Shown here one piece after another: positions 1 to 8,628 of a stretch of 64,000 nucleotides of DNA (its first letter is position 1; each line of letters begins with the position of its first letter). Source of the DNA: Scybalousia_A sp052170555. Its GTDB lineage: Bacteria; Bacteroidota; Bacteroidia; Bacteroidales; P3. The notes below the pieces were generated by a model. That model had not been told where the DNA came from. It saw only the letters and a program-made list of their open reading frames with translations, and did no database searches. Made by a program: the position numbers and the translations under genes. Where the stretch lies: NCBI GenBank assembly GCA_052170555.1, contig JBQNAI010000004.1, positions 124,001 to 188,000 on the forward strand. Reading direction: 5' to 3'.

Positions 1-745
1 GAGTAGTTTTTCCTTCTTTAGTCATAAATACTGAAGAATGTTCTCGGATAGCTTTATCTGCTTTGATAGTTATTTCAATTGGATAATCAGTATCAACAAA
101 TGTTATTTTATTATATTGAATATCAGTAATGGAAATATCTTTTCGTATAGTAGTATCGCCCATAGCAACGGTGTATATGGGACAGGAAATTTTATCATCA
201 TAATTCAAAAAATTGTTACCCTGGGTGGTAATACCATCTGTTGCTAATATGATAGCAGATAGATTTTCCGTAGAAAACTCTTCTGCAACAAAATCCATAG
301 ATTGTGAAATATCAGTAGTAAAATCATTGAATTTCAGTATTTTTTGATACGTTAAGTCATCTTTTAGTTGAACTGTTTTACTGCCCATTATCAGACGAAC
401 GATATTATATTTTTTTGATAAAGTGTTACATAGCCTGTCTAACTTCTTAGTGTAACTTGTTTTGTAATTGTTTCCAAATTTAGTTGCAGATATGGAAGCA
501 GAATTGTCTTGAAGTATAACCACAGTAGGTTTTTCTATTGTCCTGTTTTTTATTTTTTTAACAGGTGAAATTAATAATAATAAAATTAGAAAGATTCCTA
601 AGAGTCTCAAAGAAAATAATAGATATTTTTGTTTGAGAGCAAATGTTACTTTGTTACTTTGTTTAAAAAAGTAAACAAAATATGCGACCCCTATTGAAAT
701 AATTACTATTGGGAGTAATAACCATAAAGAATATTCGGTAAACAT
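1..745 (-). CDS. von Willebrand factor A-type membrane protein, 3' end beyond the window
   Basis: The frame is open from an ATG at 745 down to base 1, giving 248 residues with no stop, so the C-terminal part lies outside. Two hydrophobic segments are visible (about residues 6-26 and 43-60), followed by a domain with DNSAS near residue 80, which fits the DxSxS metal-binding motif of VWA domains, and ATDG near residue 168. This resembles the Bat-like or large VWA membrane proteins of Bacteroidota that probably act at the cell envelope. Its ATG overlaps the stop of the upstream J-domain gene by one base (TAATG), so the two are translationally coupled. The exact family cannot be named from the fragment. 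Confidence 0.72.
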   Translation of the reverse strand, partial: MFTEYSLWLLLPIVIISIGVAYFVYFFKQSNKVTFALKQKYLLFSLRLLGIFLILLLLISPVKKIKNRTIEKPTVVILQDNSASISATKFGNNYKTSYTKKLDRLCNTLSKKYNIVRLIMGSKTVQLKDDLTYQKILKFNDFTTDISQSMDFVAEEFSTENLSAIILATDGITTQGNNFLNYDDKISCPIYTVAMGDTTIRKDISITDIQYNKITFVDTDYPIEITIKADKAIREHSSVFMTKEGKTT

Positions 746-1527
746 TAGCTTAACCCCCTTTCTTTCTTGATTATTTCATATGCGGCATTAATCTGTTGAA
801 ATTTTTCTTTGGCGTTTTTTTGTATATCTTCACCTAATGAAGCTACTTTATCCGGGTGATATTTTATAACCAATTTTCGATAAGATTTTTTGATTTCATC
901 ATCACCTGCATTTTTGTCTACTTGTAATATTACATAAGCATTATTACTTTGATATTGTGTCGTTTGTTGAGATTCTCCTCCATAATTTTGGTAATTGTAG
1001 TTTCGTTGTTGTGAATTGAAGTACATAGCCTGTATGGTGCCGAAATCCCACGCAGATATACGTAGCAATGAACTTATGTTGTGAATCGCATTTAATTCCT
1101 GTTTGGTTATATTTCCGTCTACAAATGAAATATTGAAAAGAAAGTGCAGGAGTTCTAACTTTTGTGCATAGTTGAGTATTTTATTGATGTTCAGACATTT
1201 TTCATTTAAGTTGATAGTATTTTGTTGCAATATATCACGTAATTCCAACATACGTTTATTTGCTTCCAATTGCCCAAAGTTTTTTTCAAAGAAGGAACGA
1301 ACATAATTAACTTCCAATTTAGTAACCCTACCATCAGCTTTCATTACAAAGGCAAACAAAATAAGAAGATTATCAATAAAATAAGTACGTTTATCTGTCG
1401 AAAAGGAGAATTTGGGTGACCAAGTAGTATCTACGATATATCCGATGATAAAACCACCTATTGCTCCCCAAAAACTGTCTCCTAATGCAAAAAATCCAAT
1501 CAATGCACCTATCCATTTAACTCCCAT
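745..1527 (-). CDS. Membrane-anchored J-domain co-chaperone with TerB/DjlA-like middle domain
   Basis: This is a 260-residue protein. The first 35 residues are hydrophobic and glycine-rich and look like a membrane anchor. Residues of about 50-165 form a helical region of the TerB/DjlA type. The last 65 residues are a J domain with the diagnostic HPD in YHPDKV. J domains stimulate the ATPase of DnaK; the anchor places this one at the inner membrane, as with DjlA. A TAnnTTTG box (TACTTTTG) lies at 1566-1559 in front of the start, without a clear upstream box. The gene is followed without a gap by the VWA gene. The client is unknown. Confidence 0.8.
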   Translation of the reverse strand: MGVKWIGALIGFFALGDSFWGAIGGFIIGYIVDTTWSPKFSFSTDKRTYFIDNLLILFAFVMKADGRVTKLEVNYVRSFFEKNFGQLEANKRMLELRDILQQNTINLNEKCLNINKILNYAQKLELLHFLFNISFVDGNITKQELNAIHNISSLLRISAWDFGTIQAMYFNSQQRNYNYQNYGGESQQTTQYQSNNAYVILQVDKNAGDDEIKKSYRKLVIKYHPDKVASLGEDIQKNAKEKFQQINAAYEIIKKERGLS

Positions 1528-1942
1528 AAAATAGTTATATTATCTATCATTGAAACTGCAAAAGTACGAATAATCCGTTTAAAATCGCATATTAGTTTTG
1601 TAAAAAATGGAATTAATTTATTAATTGCTTACAATAATTTTGTTTATACGGTTTAAAAATATGTTTTAATCGGTCCAAAATATAATTTCAGACCGATTAA
1701 AATTTATTTTTGGACGGATTAAAGTATGATTTTAATCGGTCCAAAATTAATTAATGTGCAATACTATGAAAATAGTATGTAATATTGCAAAGATAATTTG
1801 AAATATCGCAATAATTATTTTTATATCGCAAAGCATATAAAAAGATAGTGGATAAATGATTGCAAGTTTGAAATAGCTTAACAATAGCATTAATAAAATT
1901 ATTTGTACCTTTGCAATGCAAAACTAAGATTTATATGCAATA
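1528..1942. promoter_or_regulatory. Divergent spacer with two short-repeat arrays
   Basis: This 415-bp region separates the J-domain gene (left) from the glycosyltransferase gene (right). It holds four copies of a 17-bp word close to TTTTAATCGGTCCAAAA at 1664-1680 (+), 1690-1704 (-), 1707-1723 (-) and 1729-1748 (+). It also holds three TATYGCAA words at 1783, 1804 and 1824. A Bacteroidota -7 box TACCTTTG at 1906-1913 precedes the right-hand gene. No coding sequence was seen. Confidence 0.6.
1664..1748. repeat. Four alternating copies of a 17-bp inverted/direct repeat
   Basis: The unit TTTTAATCGGTCCAAAA occurs four times in +,-,-,+ order, the third copy with a changed base (rc TTTAATCCGTCCAAAA). 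The order allows two nested hairpins. Spacing between unit starts is roughly 17-26 bp. No similar array was noticed elsewhere in the window. Confidence 0.7.
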
Positions 1943-3886
1943 ATGAAACTATCTATTGTAATAGTTAACTACAATGTTGAACATTTTTTAGAGCATTGTT
2001 TATTGAGTGTAAGAAAGGCATTGAAAGGGATTGATGCAGAGGTATTTGTTGTAGATAACAATTCGGTAGATGGTTCAATTGCGATGCTTAAAAGCAAATT
2101 TAGGGAGGTAAAACTCATCGAGAATAAGGAGAATGTGGGATTTGCCAAAGCAAATAATCAAGCTATAAAACTATCCTCAGCAGAATATGTCCTGCTGCTA
2201 AATCCTGATACGGTCGTAGAGGAAGACACTTTTTCCAAGTGTTTGAACTTTATGGATTCTCACAAAGAAGTTGGAGGATTGGGAGTTAAGATGATTGATG
2301 GACAAGGAAATATTTTGAAAGAAAGTAAAAGAGGCTTTCCGACTCCTTGGGTTTGTTTTTGTAAAATGGCAGGTCTAACAAGGATTTTTCCTAAAAGCAA
2401 AAGATATTGCGGTTACTATATGGGACATTTGTCATATGATAAGACTCATAAGGTAGATATTCTTGCCGGTGCTTTTATGTTGCTACGCCATACTGCACTT
2501 GATAAAGTAGGCTTGTTGGATGAGACTTTTTTTATGTACGGAGAAGATATAGATTTATCATACCGTATTACACAAGGCGGATATACAAATTATTATTTTG
2601 CCGATACTTCTATTATTCATTACAAAGGAGAAAGTACGAAAAAGGGTTCGCTGAATTATGTCTACACATTTTACAACGCAATGGATATATTCGCTAAAAA
2701 ACATCTCTCTTCAAGACAGACAAAGCTATTCTCACTAATTATAAAATGTGCTATATGGATGCGAGCTACTATATCGTTTTTTGCACGTATACTAAAAAAA
2801 ATAGCACTTCCCTTGCTTGATTTTGTTCTTGTATATTTAGGATTCTATTTTTTGGAAAAATTTTGGGCAACTTATTATTGGGGTATGCCGGATTATTATC
2901 CTCAACATTATATTTTTGTGGCGATACCTTCATACATACTCATATTGCTATTTTGTGTGTATTTGTTTGGGGGATATGGAAAATTCAAACCAAATAAATT
3001 GGTCTCAGGGGTATTTTTGGGAATGATAGCAATTTTGGTCGTCTATTCTTTGATGCCGTCTTCATTAAGATATTCAAGGGCTATGGTAATAATGGGTTCG
3101 TTTTTGACATTCTTTATCCTTCTAGCGGAAAGATATTTACTACACTTCATTAAAAATGGTCGTTGGGCAATCAATGAAAATTCTTCTTCGTATGTCATTG
3201 TTGGAGATAGGCAAGAAGCTCAGAGAGTAACGAACTTGCTACGGTCAACGGATTTGAAACCTGAATTTATAGGATTGGTAAGTACGGAATATGACGAAGA
3301 TAGAAATTATTTTTTAGGGAGTATTTCACAAATTGCTGACATAATTCGTATTTATCATGTAAATGAAGTTGTTTTTTGTAGTAAATCTCTGCCACAAAGT
3401 CAAATTATATCTGTCATGAGTAAATTATCTGCTACAAATGTAAGATTTACTATAGCACCTGAAGTGACTGATTTTATTATCGGGAGCAATACGATAAATA
3501 CTCCTACAGATATTTATGTAATGAGTGTGAGTAGTGTGTTATCCGAAGACAATAGGAGAAAAAAACGTTTGTTTGATATAACATTTTCGCTACTATTTCT
3601 ATTATTTTCTCCACTGACTATTATTTTTTGCAAGAGTCATTTTGCTACATTAAAAAATAACCTACTCGTCTTATTATCCAAATATACTTTTGTTGGATAT
3701 AATTATAATGATTCAAAGATTAACGAGTTGCCCAAGATAAAAAAATCTTTGTTATCGTCTATTGAAAATATCAAAAATGAGAATCTTGATTCTCCGACCA
3801 TACATAGACTAAATCAGATCTATGCTAACAATTGGAACATAAAAATAGATTTTGATATTTTGTTGAAAAATTTCACTAAAATGTAA
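1943..3886 (+). CDS. GT2 glycosyltransferase fused to a reduced polyprenyl glycosylphosphotransferase-like half
   Basis: This is a 647-residue protein. Residues 1-290 are a GT-A family 2 transferase: start KLSIVIVNYN, LNPDT as the metal-binding region, a GAFML loop and GEDIDLSYR, as in rhamnosyltransferase-like enzymes that build surface polysaccharide. From about 275 several membrane segments follow, then a Rossmann-like region (YVIVGDRQEA) and KKRLFDI plus a hydrophobic hairpin. This is the layout of WbaP/WcaJ-type initiating sugar transferases. The part that should follow is shortened: FVGYN stands where SLVGPRP is expected and the DELPQ region is not seen, while the end NNWNIKIDFDILLKNF resembles the usual C-terminus. 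The second half is therefore probably non-catalytic. The gene stands alone downstream of a repeat-rich spacer. Confidence 0.75.
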   Translation: MKLSIVIVNYNVEHFLEHCLLSVRKALKGIDAEVFVVDNNSVDGSIAMLKSKFREVKLIENKENVGFAKANNQAIKLSSAEYVLLLNPDTVVEEDTFSKCLNFMDSHKEVGGLGVKMIDGQGNILKESKRGFPTPWVCFCKMAGLTRIFPKSKRYCGYYMGHLSYDKTHKVDILAGAFMLLRHTALDKVGLLDETFFMYGEDIDLSYRITQGGYTNYYFADTSIIHYKGESTKKGSLNYVYTFYNAMDIFAKKHLSSRQTKLFSLIIKCAIWMRATISFFARILKKIALPLLDFVLVYLGFYFLEKFWATYYWGMPDYYPQHYIFVAIPSYILILLFCVYLFGGYGKFKPNKLVSGVFLGMIAILVVYSLMPSSLRYSRAMVIMGSFLTFFILLAERYLLHFIKNGRWAINENSSSYVIVGDRQEAQRVTNLLRSTDLKPEFIGLVSTEYDEDRNYFLGSISQIADIIRIYHVNEVVFCSKSLPQSQIISVMSKLSATNVRFTIAPEVTDFIIGSNTINTPTDIYVMSVSSVLSEDNRRKKRLFDITFSLLFLLFSPLTIIFCKSHFATLKNNLLVLLSKYTFVGYNYNDSKINELPKIKKSLLSSIENIKNENLDSPTIHRLNQIYANNWNIKIDFDILLKNFTKM

Positions 3887-4128
3887 AAACATTTATACTC
3901 ATATACCAATTATTTGTAATACTGTCAAACTACATATATATGTAATTGAATTATATTACATTGCACTTAAATAAAATACACACACTATAACCAACTAATG
4001 AAATGACCAGTGGATACTTATGTGAATATTATCCACAAATACCATAAAATTGCTTGTTGGTATTAGCAAAGCAGGTATTAATGTTATTATATACCTAATA
4101 TGCCAAAATTAAGAATAGTGATTTTAGA
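3887..4128. other. Convergent intergenic region with opposed DnaA-box-like words
   Basis: TTATCCACA at 4029-4037 matches the DnaA box consensus, and an opposed GTGGATA at 4012-4018 pairs with it (GTGGATA/TATCCAC). Only these two lie here, so it could equally be a weak hairpin. The rest is AT-rich and empty. Confidence 0.35.
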
Positions 4129-4833
4129 TTATTCCGTAAATTTCATGCAAAAACCAACCGAATGAGTATTTTCAATTGTTATTCTATTATCGTAGTATAG
4201 ATATTTGCGAATTCTGAATATATAGACATCCAAACATCTTGAAGATTGAAAATTATCTTTTTTCCAAACCTCTGTCAATATTCTATGCTTTGGGACAAGT
4301 TTTCCTAAATTTTGATAAAGCATCAGTATGATCAATTTATCCTTCTTTGTTAGGTGTTGCTTAATAAGGGTATTACCGTCATCAAAAACAAGAAAAGAAT
4401 TACGTAGATTGAATTTGTAATAACCAATATTGAATGGTACTATTTTGTTTTCTTTTTCTTTGAGTTGATTTGCTTCAGTTACCATCTTATTGAGAATATT
4501 ACGCATGGCAAAAGGTTTGACTATTGTTAGAAATAGAGGATGTGTTTGTTTAACATACTGTTCTGTTAATTCATCTACGCATATAAAATAAATAACAATA
4601 CCACTATCAAAATTCAATAGAGACTCTGCTAATTTAATATTTGTTTTTATATTGTTATCATCATCAAAAATTGCGAAAGTTATAGCATTATTTTTTACTA
4701 TCCTTAGCAATTCGTTGCTGTTTGACGCAGAAAAGACATTGTAATACTTCCTTTCAAAATATAATCTTAGAGATAGTCCAAGGTCTTCGTCAGATGATTG
4801 TAACAAAATATTACCTTTTCTAATTCTTGTCAT
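4129..4833 (-). CDS. OmpR-type response regulator with a degenerate receiver domain
   Basis: This is a 234-residue protein with an N-terminal receiver (about 8-125) and a C-terminal winged helix (about 140-232, ending RITIENTHSVGFCMKF). In the receiver an acidic patch (D15/E16), D57-D59 and K106 in VKPF are present, but the usual Thr/Ser switch position reads C85 and the strand before the phospho-site is FAIFDDD. No histidine kinase lies nearby, so it is an orphan regulator. It starts 19 bases after the lepB stop on the same strand and is likely co-transcribed with lepB. Target genes are unknown. Confidence 0.8.
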   Translation of the reverse strand: MTRIRKGNILLQSSDEDLGLSLRLYFERKYYNVFSASNSNELLRIVKNNAITFAIFDDDNNIKTNIKLAESLLNFDSGIVIYFICVDELTEQYVKQTHPLFLTIVKPFAMRNILNKMVTEANQLKEKENKIVPFNIGYYKFNLRNSFLVFDDGNTLIKQHLTKKDKLIILMLYQNLGKLVPKHRILTEVWKKDNFQSSRCLDVYIFRIRKYLYYDNRITIENTHSVGFCMKFTE

Positions 4834-4852
4834 ATTTCAATATACTTTTCTA

Positions 4853-6586
4853 CTATTTCACTCTTCTAAACAGTTTGTTCCAACGAATTTTTTTTAGCCC
4901 TTTTTGATCCTTATTCCAAGATAACCAAACAAATGACGCCTTACCGACAATATGATCCTCTGGCACAAAGCCCCAATAACGAGAGTCTGCACTGTTATGC
5001 CGATTGTCTCCCATCATCCAATAATAATTCATCTTGAATGTGTAACTTGTTGCTCTTTTTCCATTCAAATACCACACTCCTGCACGTTTTTCCAAACTAT
5101 TTTGTTCAAATACTCTAATACAACGACCATAGAGCATATCATTTTTGTCATTTAGAACAATATTCATTCCTTTTGAAGGAATAGTTACTGCACCATAATT
5201 GTCAATGTTCCAATTGTATGTCTCAGAATAAGGATATAAATCTCTACTTCTGTAACCTTTCATTGCAATGATAGGTTCTATTCCCTCTATGTACTCCATT
5301 TGTTTGATATGCCCAATGATTTCTTCACTCAACGGTAAAGTCGGATAGTTTTTTAATGAATTTATCTGTTGTTGATCTATACCAGCTTGCAAAAGAAATG
5401 ATTGCACATTATCAAGATCAGGACGGAACAAAATTTGACAGAATAAAGATGTGTTGTCATCAACAATTAGAGAATAATCTCCTGAATTAGCATTTGTTGG
5501 TTCAATATTTATTACATAAGGATTATTTTTCAATGTTTGTATTTGCGATTTTGTTAAATTCATATAGCAATACAATCCCATCATCTGCATATCTTCCTTA
5601 CTAACTCCTATATTTATCAATTCTTTTTCATTAAAAAAATAACCTTCTTTTATTTTGACATAATATGTGATCTGAAAATCTTTTGGGAATTGGATTTTCT
5701 TCCCATTTATATATACTATTGAGTTTTCTATTTTGAGAGTTTCTCCTGGTAAACCTATACAACGTTTGATAAAATTTTCTCGTTTATCTATAGGACGAGT
5801 GATAATATCTCCAAAAGTTGCTTTATTATTCCACACATTTTCTCTACCATATTGACGAATTAAAGAGTAATAACTTTGATTACTTTGAAAAGTAGTTGAA
5901 AGTGTATCTCCATCCGGAAAATTGAATACGACAGCATCTCCTCTTTTGATTTCTCCAAAACCCGGTAACCGATGGTAAGGAAGTTGTAGCCATTGAGTAT
6001 AAGATTTTATATTTAATATCGGAATAGTATGATGGGTTAATGGAACAGCAAGTGGAGTCATAGGGATGCGTGCCCCATAAGTCATTTTGCTTACAAATAA
6101 AAAATCACCAACAAGTAGACTTTTTTCCATAGATGAAGAAGGTATTTTATAGGCTTCAAAAAACATACTCCTAATAATAGTAGCTGCAATTATAGCAAAA
6201 ATAATAGCATCAGCCCAGTCTCTAACTATACCAACTTTGTGTTCTCCCGCATCTTTAGGGTGGGTGTATATATCTTTATTGAAGCCCATCAGTGGAAGCA
6301 TTATCCATGGTAGTAGTGCTACAAGTATTTGGAAAATAAGACCTCTATGATTTAAACATTTAGCAAATTCAATGAAAATAAGGATTATTACGAATACATT
6401 TATGAATGGTATCAACATATAAATAAACCACCAAAATTTTTTATCAATTATTTTGATTGCTATCCATACGTTATAAAAAGGAACGAGCGATTGCCAGCCT
6501 TTATAACCAGCTTTAATAAAAATTTTCCACAAACCTATGAAAACTAAAACAGTTTGTATTGCAAATATCAGCAAATAAGTATCCAT
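4853..6586 (-). CDS. lepB: Signal peptidase I (LepB), long form with an extra N-terminal membrane domain
   Basis: This peptidase cleaves signal peptides of exported proteins at the outer face of the inner membrane. The catalytic serine is in IPSSSM (S152), followed by LVGDFLFVSK. The general-base lysine is in FIKRCIGLPGE, and the C-terminal box reads MMGDNRHNSADSRYWG. The 577 residues are much longer than the Escherichia coli enzyme. The first 110 residues form an additional multi-span domain (GWQSLVPFYNVW), and a large insert separates the lysine box from the C-terminal box, a pattern known from Bacteroidota LepB. The promoter lies at 6655-6625; the response regulator follows 19 bases downstream. 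Confidence 0.93.
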   Translation of the reverse strand: MDTYLLIFAIQTVLVFIGLWKIFIKAGYKGWQSLVPFYNVWIAIKIIDKKFWWFIYMLIPFINVFVIILIFIEFAKCLNHRGLIFQILVALLPWIMLPLMGFNKDIYTHPKDAGEHKVGIVRDWADAIIFAIIAATIIRSMFFEAYKIPSSSMEKSLLVGDFLFVSKMTYGARIPMTPLAVPLTHHTIPILNIKSYTQWLQLPYHRLPGFGEIKRGDAVVFNFPDGDTLSTTFQSNQSYYSLIRQYGRENVWNNKATFGDIITRPIDKRENFIKRCIGLPGETLKIENSIVYINGKKIQFPKDFQITYYVKIKEGYFFNEKELINIGVSKEDMQMMGLYCYMNLTKSQIQTLKNNPYVINIEPTNANSGDYSLIVDDNTSLFCQILFRPDLDNVQSFLLQAGIDQQQINSLKNYPTLPLSEEIIGHIKQMEYIEGIEPIIAMKGYRSRDLYPYSETYNWNIDNYGAVTIPSKGMNIVLNDKNDMLYGRCIRVFEQNSLEKRAGVWYLNGKRATSYTFKMNYYWMMGDNRHNSADSRYWGFVPEDHIVGKASFVWLSWNKDQKGLKKIRWNKLFRRVK

Positions 6587-6624
6587 ATTATTCTTTCTTT
6601 TTATGATTTTTTTTTAATAAACTG

Positions 6625-6655
6625 CAAATTTACGCAAAAAAAACAATACTAACAA
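6625..6655 (-). promoter_or_regulatory. Bacteroidota-type promoter for lepB
   Basis: On the minus strand TTG (6655-6653), a 20-base spacer and TAAATTTG (6632-6625) match the TTTG/TAnnTTTG pattern of the primary sigma factor of Bacteroidota. The lepB ATG is 39 bases further. Confidence 0.65.
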
Positions 6656-6710
6656 ATCTTTTTACGTTGTCTAGACGAATTTTCAGAACGAATAAATAAA
6701 ATTTAATGAA

Positions 6711-8468
6711 ATGAAAAGAAATTTGATTTTAATTGTATTATTACTGTTAAATACTCTAATTTTTGCACAAAAACAAGATGTAAAAACCACAAAAAAAATG
6801 ATGCAATTAATGTGGATGATAGACGGTTTCTATGTTGATACTACAAATTTGTCGGATATTACAGAGAAGGGTATAGTAGCTATGCTAAAAGAACTAGATC
6901 CCCATTCAGCCTATATCCCTACGAAGGATGTTCAAGCAGTTAATGAACCGTTGCAAGGTAATATTATAGGGATTGGAGTCACCTATCAGCTATTGGACGA
7001 TACTATTCATGTGGTTGATGTTGTTGCTGATGGTCCTAGCGAAAAGGTTGGAATATTGCCTGGAGATAAGATAATAAAAGTAAATGATACCTCGGCAACG
7101 GGAGATAGTATTAATCAGGATTGGGTTATCAAACATTTGAGGGGTAAAAAAGATTCCAAAGTTAAAATAACCGTTATCCGTAATGGAAGAGGTAATATAG
7201 TATTTGATATAATTAGGGATAAAATCCCTCTGAATAGTATAGACACGTGGTTCATGATTGATAAAGAAATAGGATATATTTCATTAAGACGTTATGCTCA
7301 AACCTCAGATGATGAATTTAAAAAAGCAGTTGAAGACCTTAAAAAGCAAGGTATGAAAAAACTTATATTTGATCTGCGTTCCAATGGAGGAGGCTATCTA
7401 GATGCTGCATATAAGATAGCAGACGAGTTTATTGATGAAGATAAACTTATTGTGTATACACAAGGGAATAAATCTCCTCGTCAGGAATTGAAAGCAAACA
7501 TAAAAGGTGTTTGGGAAAAAGGAGAATTAGTAATTTTGACAGATGAATATACTGCATCTGCTTCAGAAATTACATCGGGTGCTGTGCAAGATTGGGACAG
7601 AGGAGTGATAATAGGTAGACGTACCTTCGGTAAAGGACTTGTTCAAAGACCTTTTGATATGATTGATGGTTCACAAGTTAGACTTACAACCTCAAGATAT
7701 TATATTCCATCAGGACGTTGTATTCAAAAACCTTATGATGACGGAGTAGAAGAGTATTATAAAGATTATCAGAAACGTTACCAGCACAAAGAAATGGTAA
7801 GTCAAGATAGTATTTCTTTCCCTGATAGTCTAAAATACTTTACTCATAATCGCAGAACGGTATATGGTGGAGGAGGAGTTATGCCAGATATATTTGTTCC
7901 GATGGATACAACTCGTGCTTCCGATTATTATATAAATCTTCGTAGTAAGAATTTGTTTAATGAGTTTTCCTTATCTTATGTTGAAGAAAATAGAGAAAAG
8001 TTATTGAAGAAATATCCTACTTATGAAGCGTTTGATACGGCCTGGAATAAATTAAATTTGATGCAAGATTTTATTTCATTTGCTCAGATGAAGAATGTAA
8101 GACCTGAGGTGGTAAAAACAGAATGGGTTAATAAGATTATTATGGACTATTTGTCTGAAGTACAAAAAGATTCCACTAAGGTAAATTCTTATACTTCGTA
8201 TGAAGATTATGCCGAGGATATTATCAAAGATAGTAGTATGATTGTACAAGTTCTTTCTAAGGCTAAACAGGAAGATGTAAAGCAAAAAGAATATATAAAG
8301 TCTTCTAATCAATATATAGAAGCTAATCTTAAAGGCAATATAGCAAGACATCTTTATGGTATTAAATATTATTACAAAGCAGTGCAACAAAATGACGAAA
8401 CCCTCGTTCAAGCAGTGCAACTTCTAAAAGATGAAAAACGTTATAAGTTAATACTTGAAAATAAATAA
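6711..8468 (+). CDS. Carboxyl-terminal processing protease, S41 family
   Basis: This is a 585-residue periplasmic protease. A signal peptide ends at IFAQ (residue 19). A PDZ domain follows (about 85-165, PGDKIIKVND), then the S41 catalytic core with RSNGGGYLDAA, the serine in TASASEITSGA and the lysine in TFGKGLVQ. It would trim C-termini of exported or envelope proteins. The C-terminal 170 residues are a helical extension common in Bacteroidota members. It stands alone on the plus strand, divergent from lepB and convergent with the acyl-CoA ligase gene, from which a strong hairpin separates it. Confidence 0.92.
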   Translation: MKRNLILIVLLLLNTLIFAQKQDVKTTKKMMQLMWMIDGFYVDTTNLSDITEKGIVAMLKELDPHSAYIPTKDVQAVNEPLQGNIIGIGVTYQLLDDTIHVVDVVADGPSEKVGILPGDKIIKVNDTSATGDSINQDWVIKHLRGKKDSKVKITVIRNGRGNIVFDIIRDKIPLNSIDTWFMIDKEIGYISLRRYAQTSDDEFKKAVEDLKKQGMKKLIFDLRSNGGGYLDAAYKIADEFIDEDKLIVYTQGNKSPRQELKANIKGVWEKGELVILTDEYTASASEITSGAVQDWDRGVIIGRRTFGKGLVQRPFDMIDGSQVRLTTSRYYIPSGRCIQKPYDDGVEEYYKDYQKRYQHKEMVSQDSISFPDSLKYFTHNRRTVYGGGGVMPDIFVPMDTTRASDYYINLRSKNLFNEFSLSYVEENREKLLKKYPTYEAFDTAWNKLNLMQDFISFAQMKNVRPEVVKTEWVNKIIMDYLSEVQKDSTKVNSYTSYEDYAEDIIKDSSMIVQVLSKAKQEDVKQKEYIKSSNQYIEANLKGNIARHLYGIKYYYKAVQQNDETLVQAVQLLKDEKRYKLILENK

Positions 8469-8488
8469 ATATTATCTCAGAATAAAGT

Positions 8489-8533
8489 GTGTGATTGGTA
8501 CTCTTTTCCCTCAGAAAAATCTACCAATCACAC
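8489..8533. terminator. Bidirectional terminator hairpin between convergent genes
   Basis: Perfect 12-bp arms GTGTGATTGGTA and TACCAATCACAC enclose a 21-base loop. AAAG before and CTTT after partly extend the stem. It lies between the S41 protease and acyl-CoA ligase stops. Confidence 0.75.
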
Positions 8534-8628
8534 ATCTTACTTTACTGCGATGAAATTTTAATTTAGAGTATTAAAAATATCATATCATTAAATATATGGT
8601 AACTGTAACAAAATAGATATTTATTGGT

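Noticed and set aside
38..247. Short plus-strand frame at the left edge
   Set aside because: It is antisense to the clear VWA protein frame, which is open over all 745 bases.
1664..1831. CRISPR array
   Set aside because: Units are 17 bp or less, alternate in orientation, have irregular short gaps and no cas genes are near.
3887..4128. Replication origin
   Set aside because: Only two DnaA-like words and no dnaA or dnaN gene nearby.
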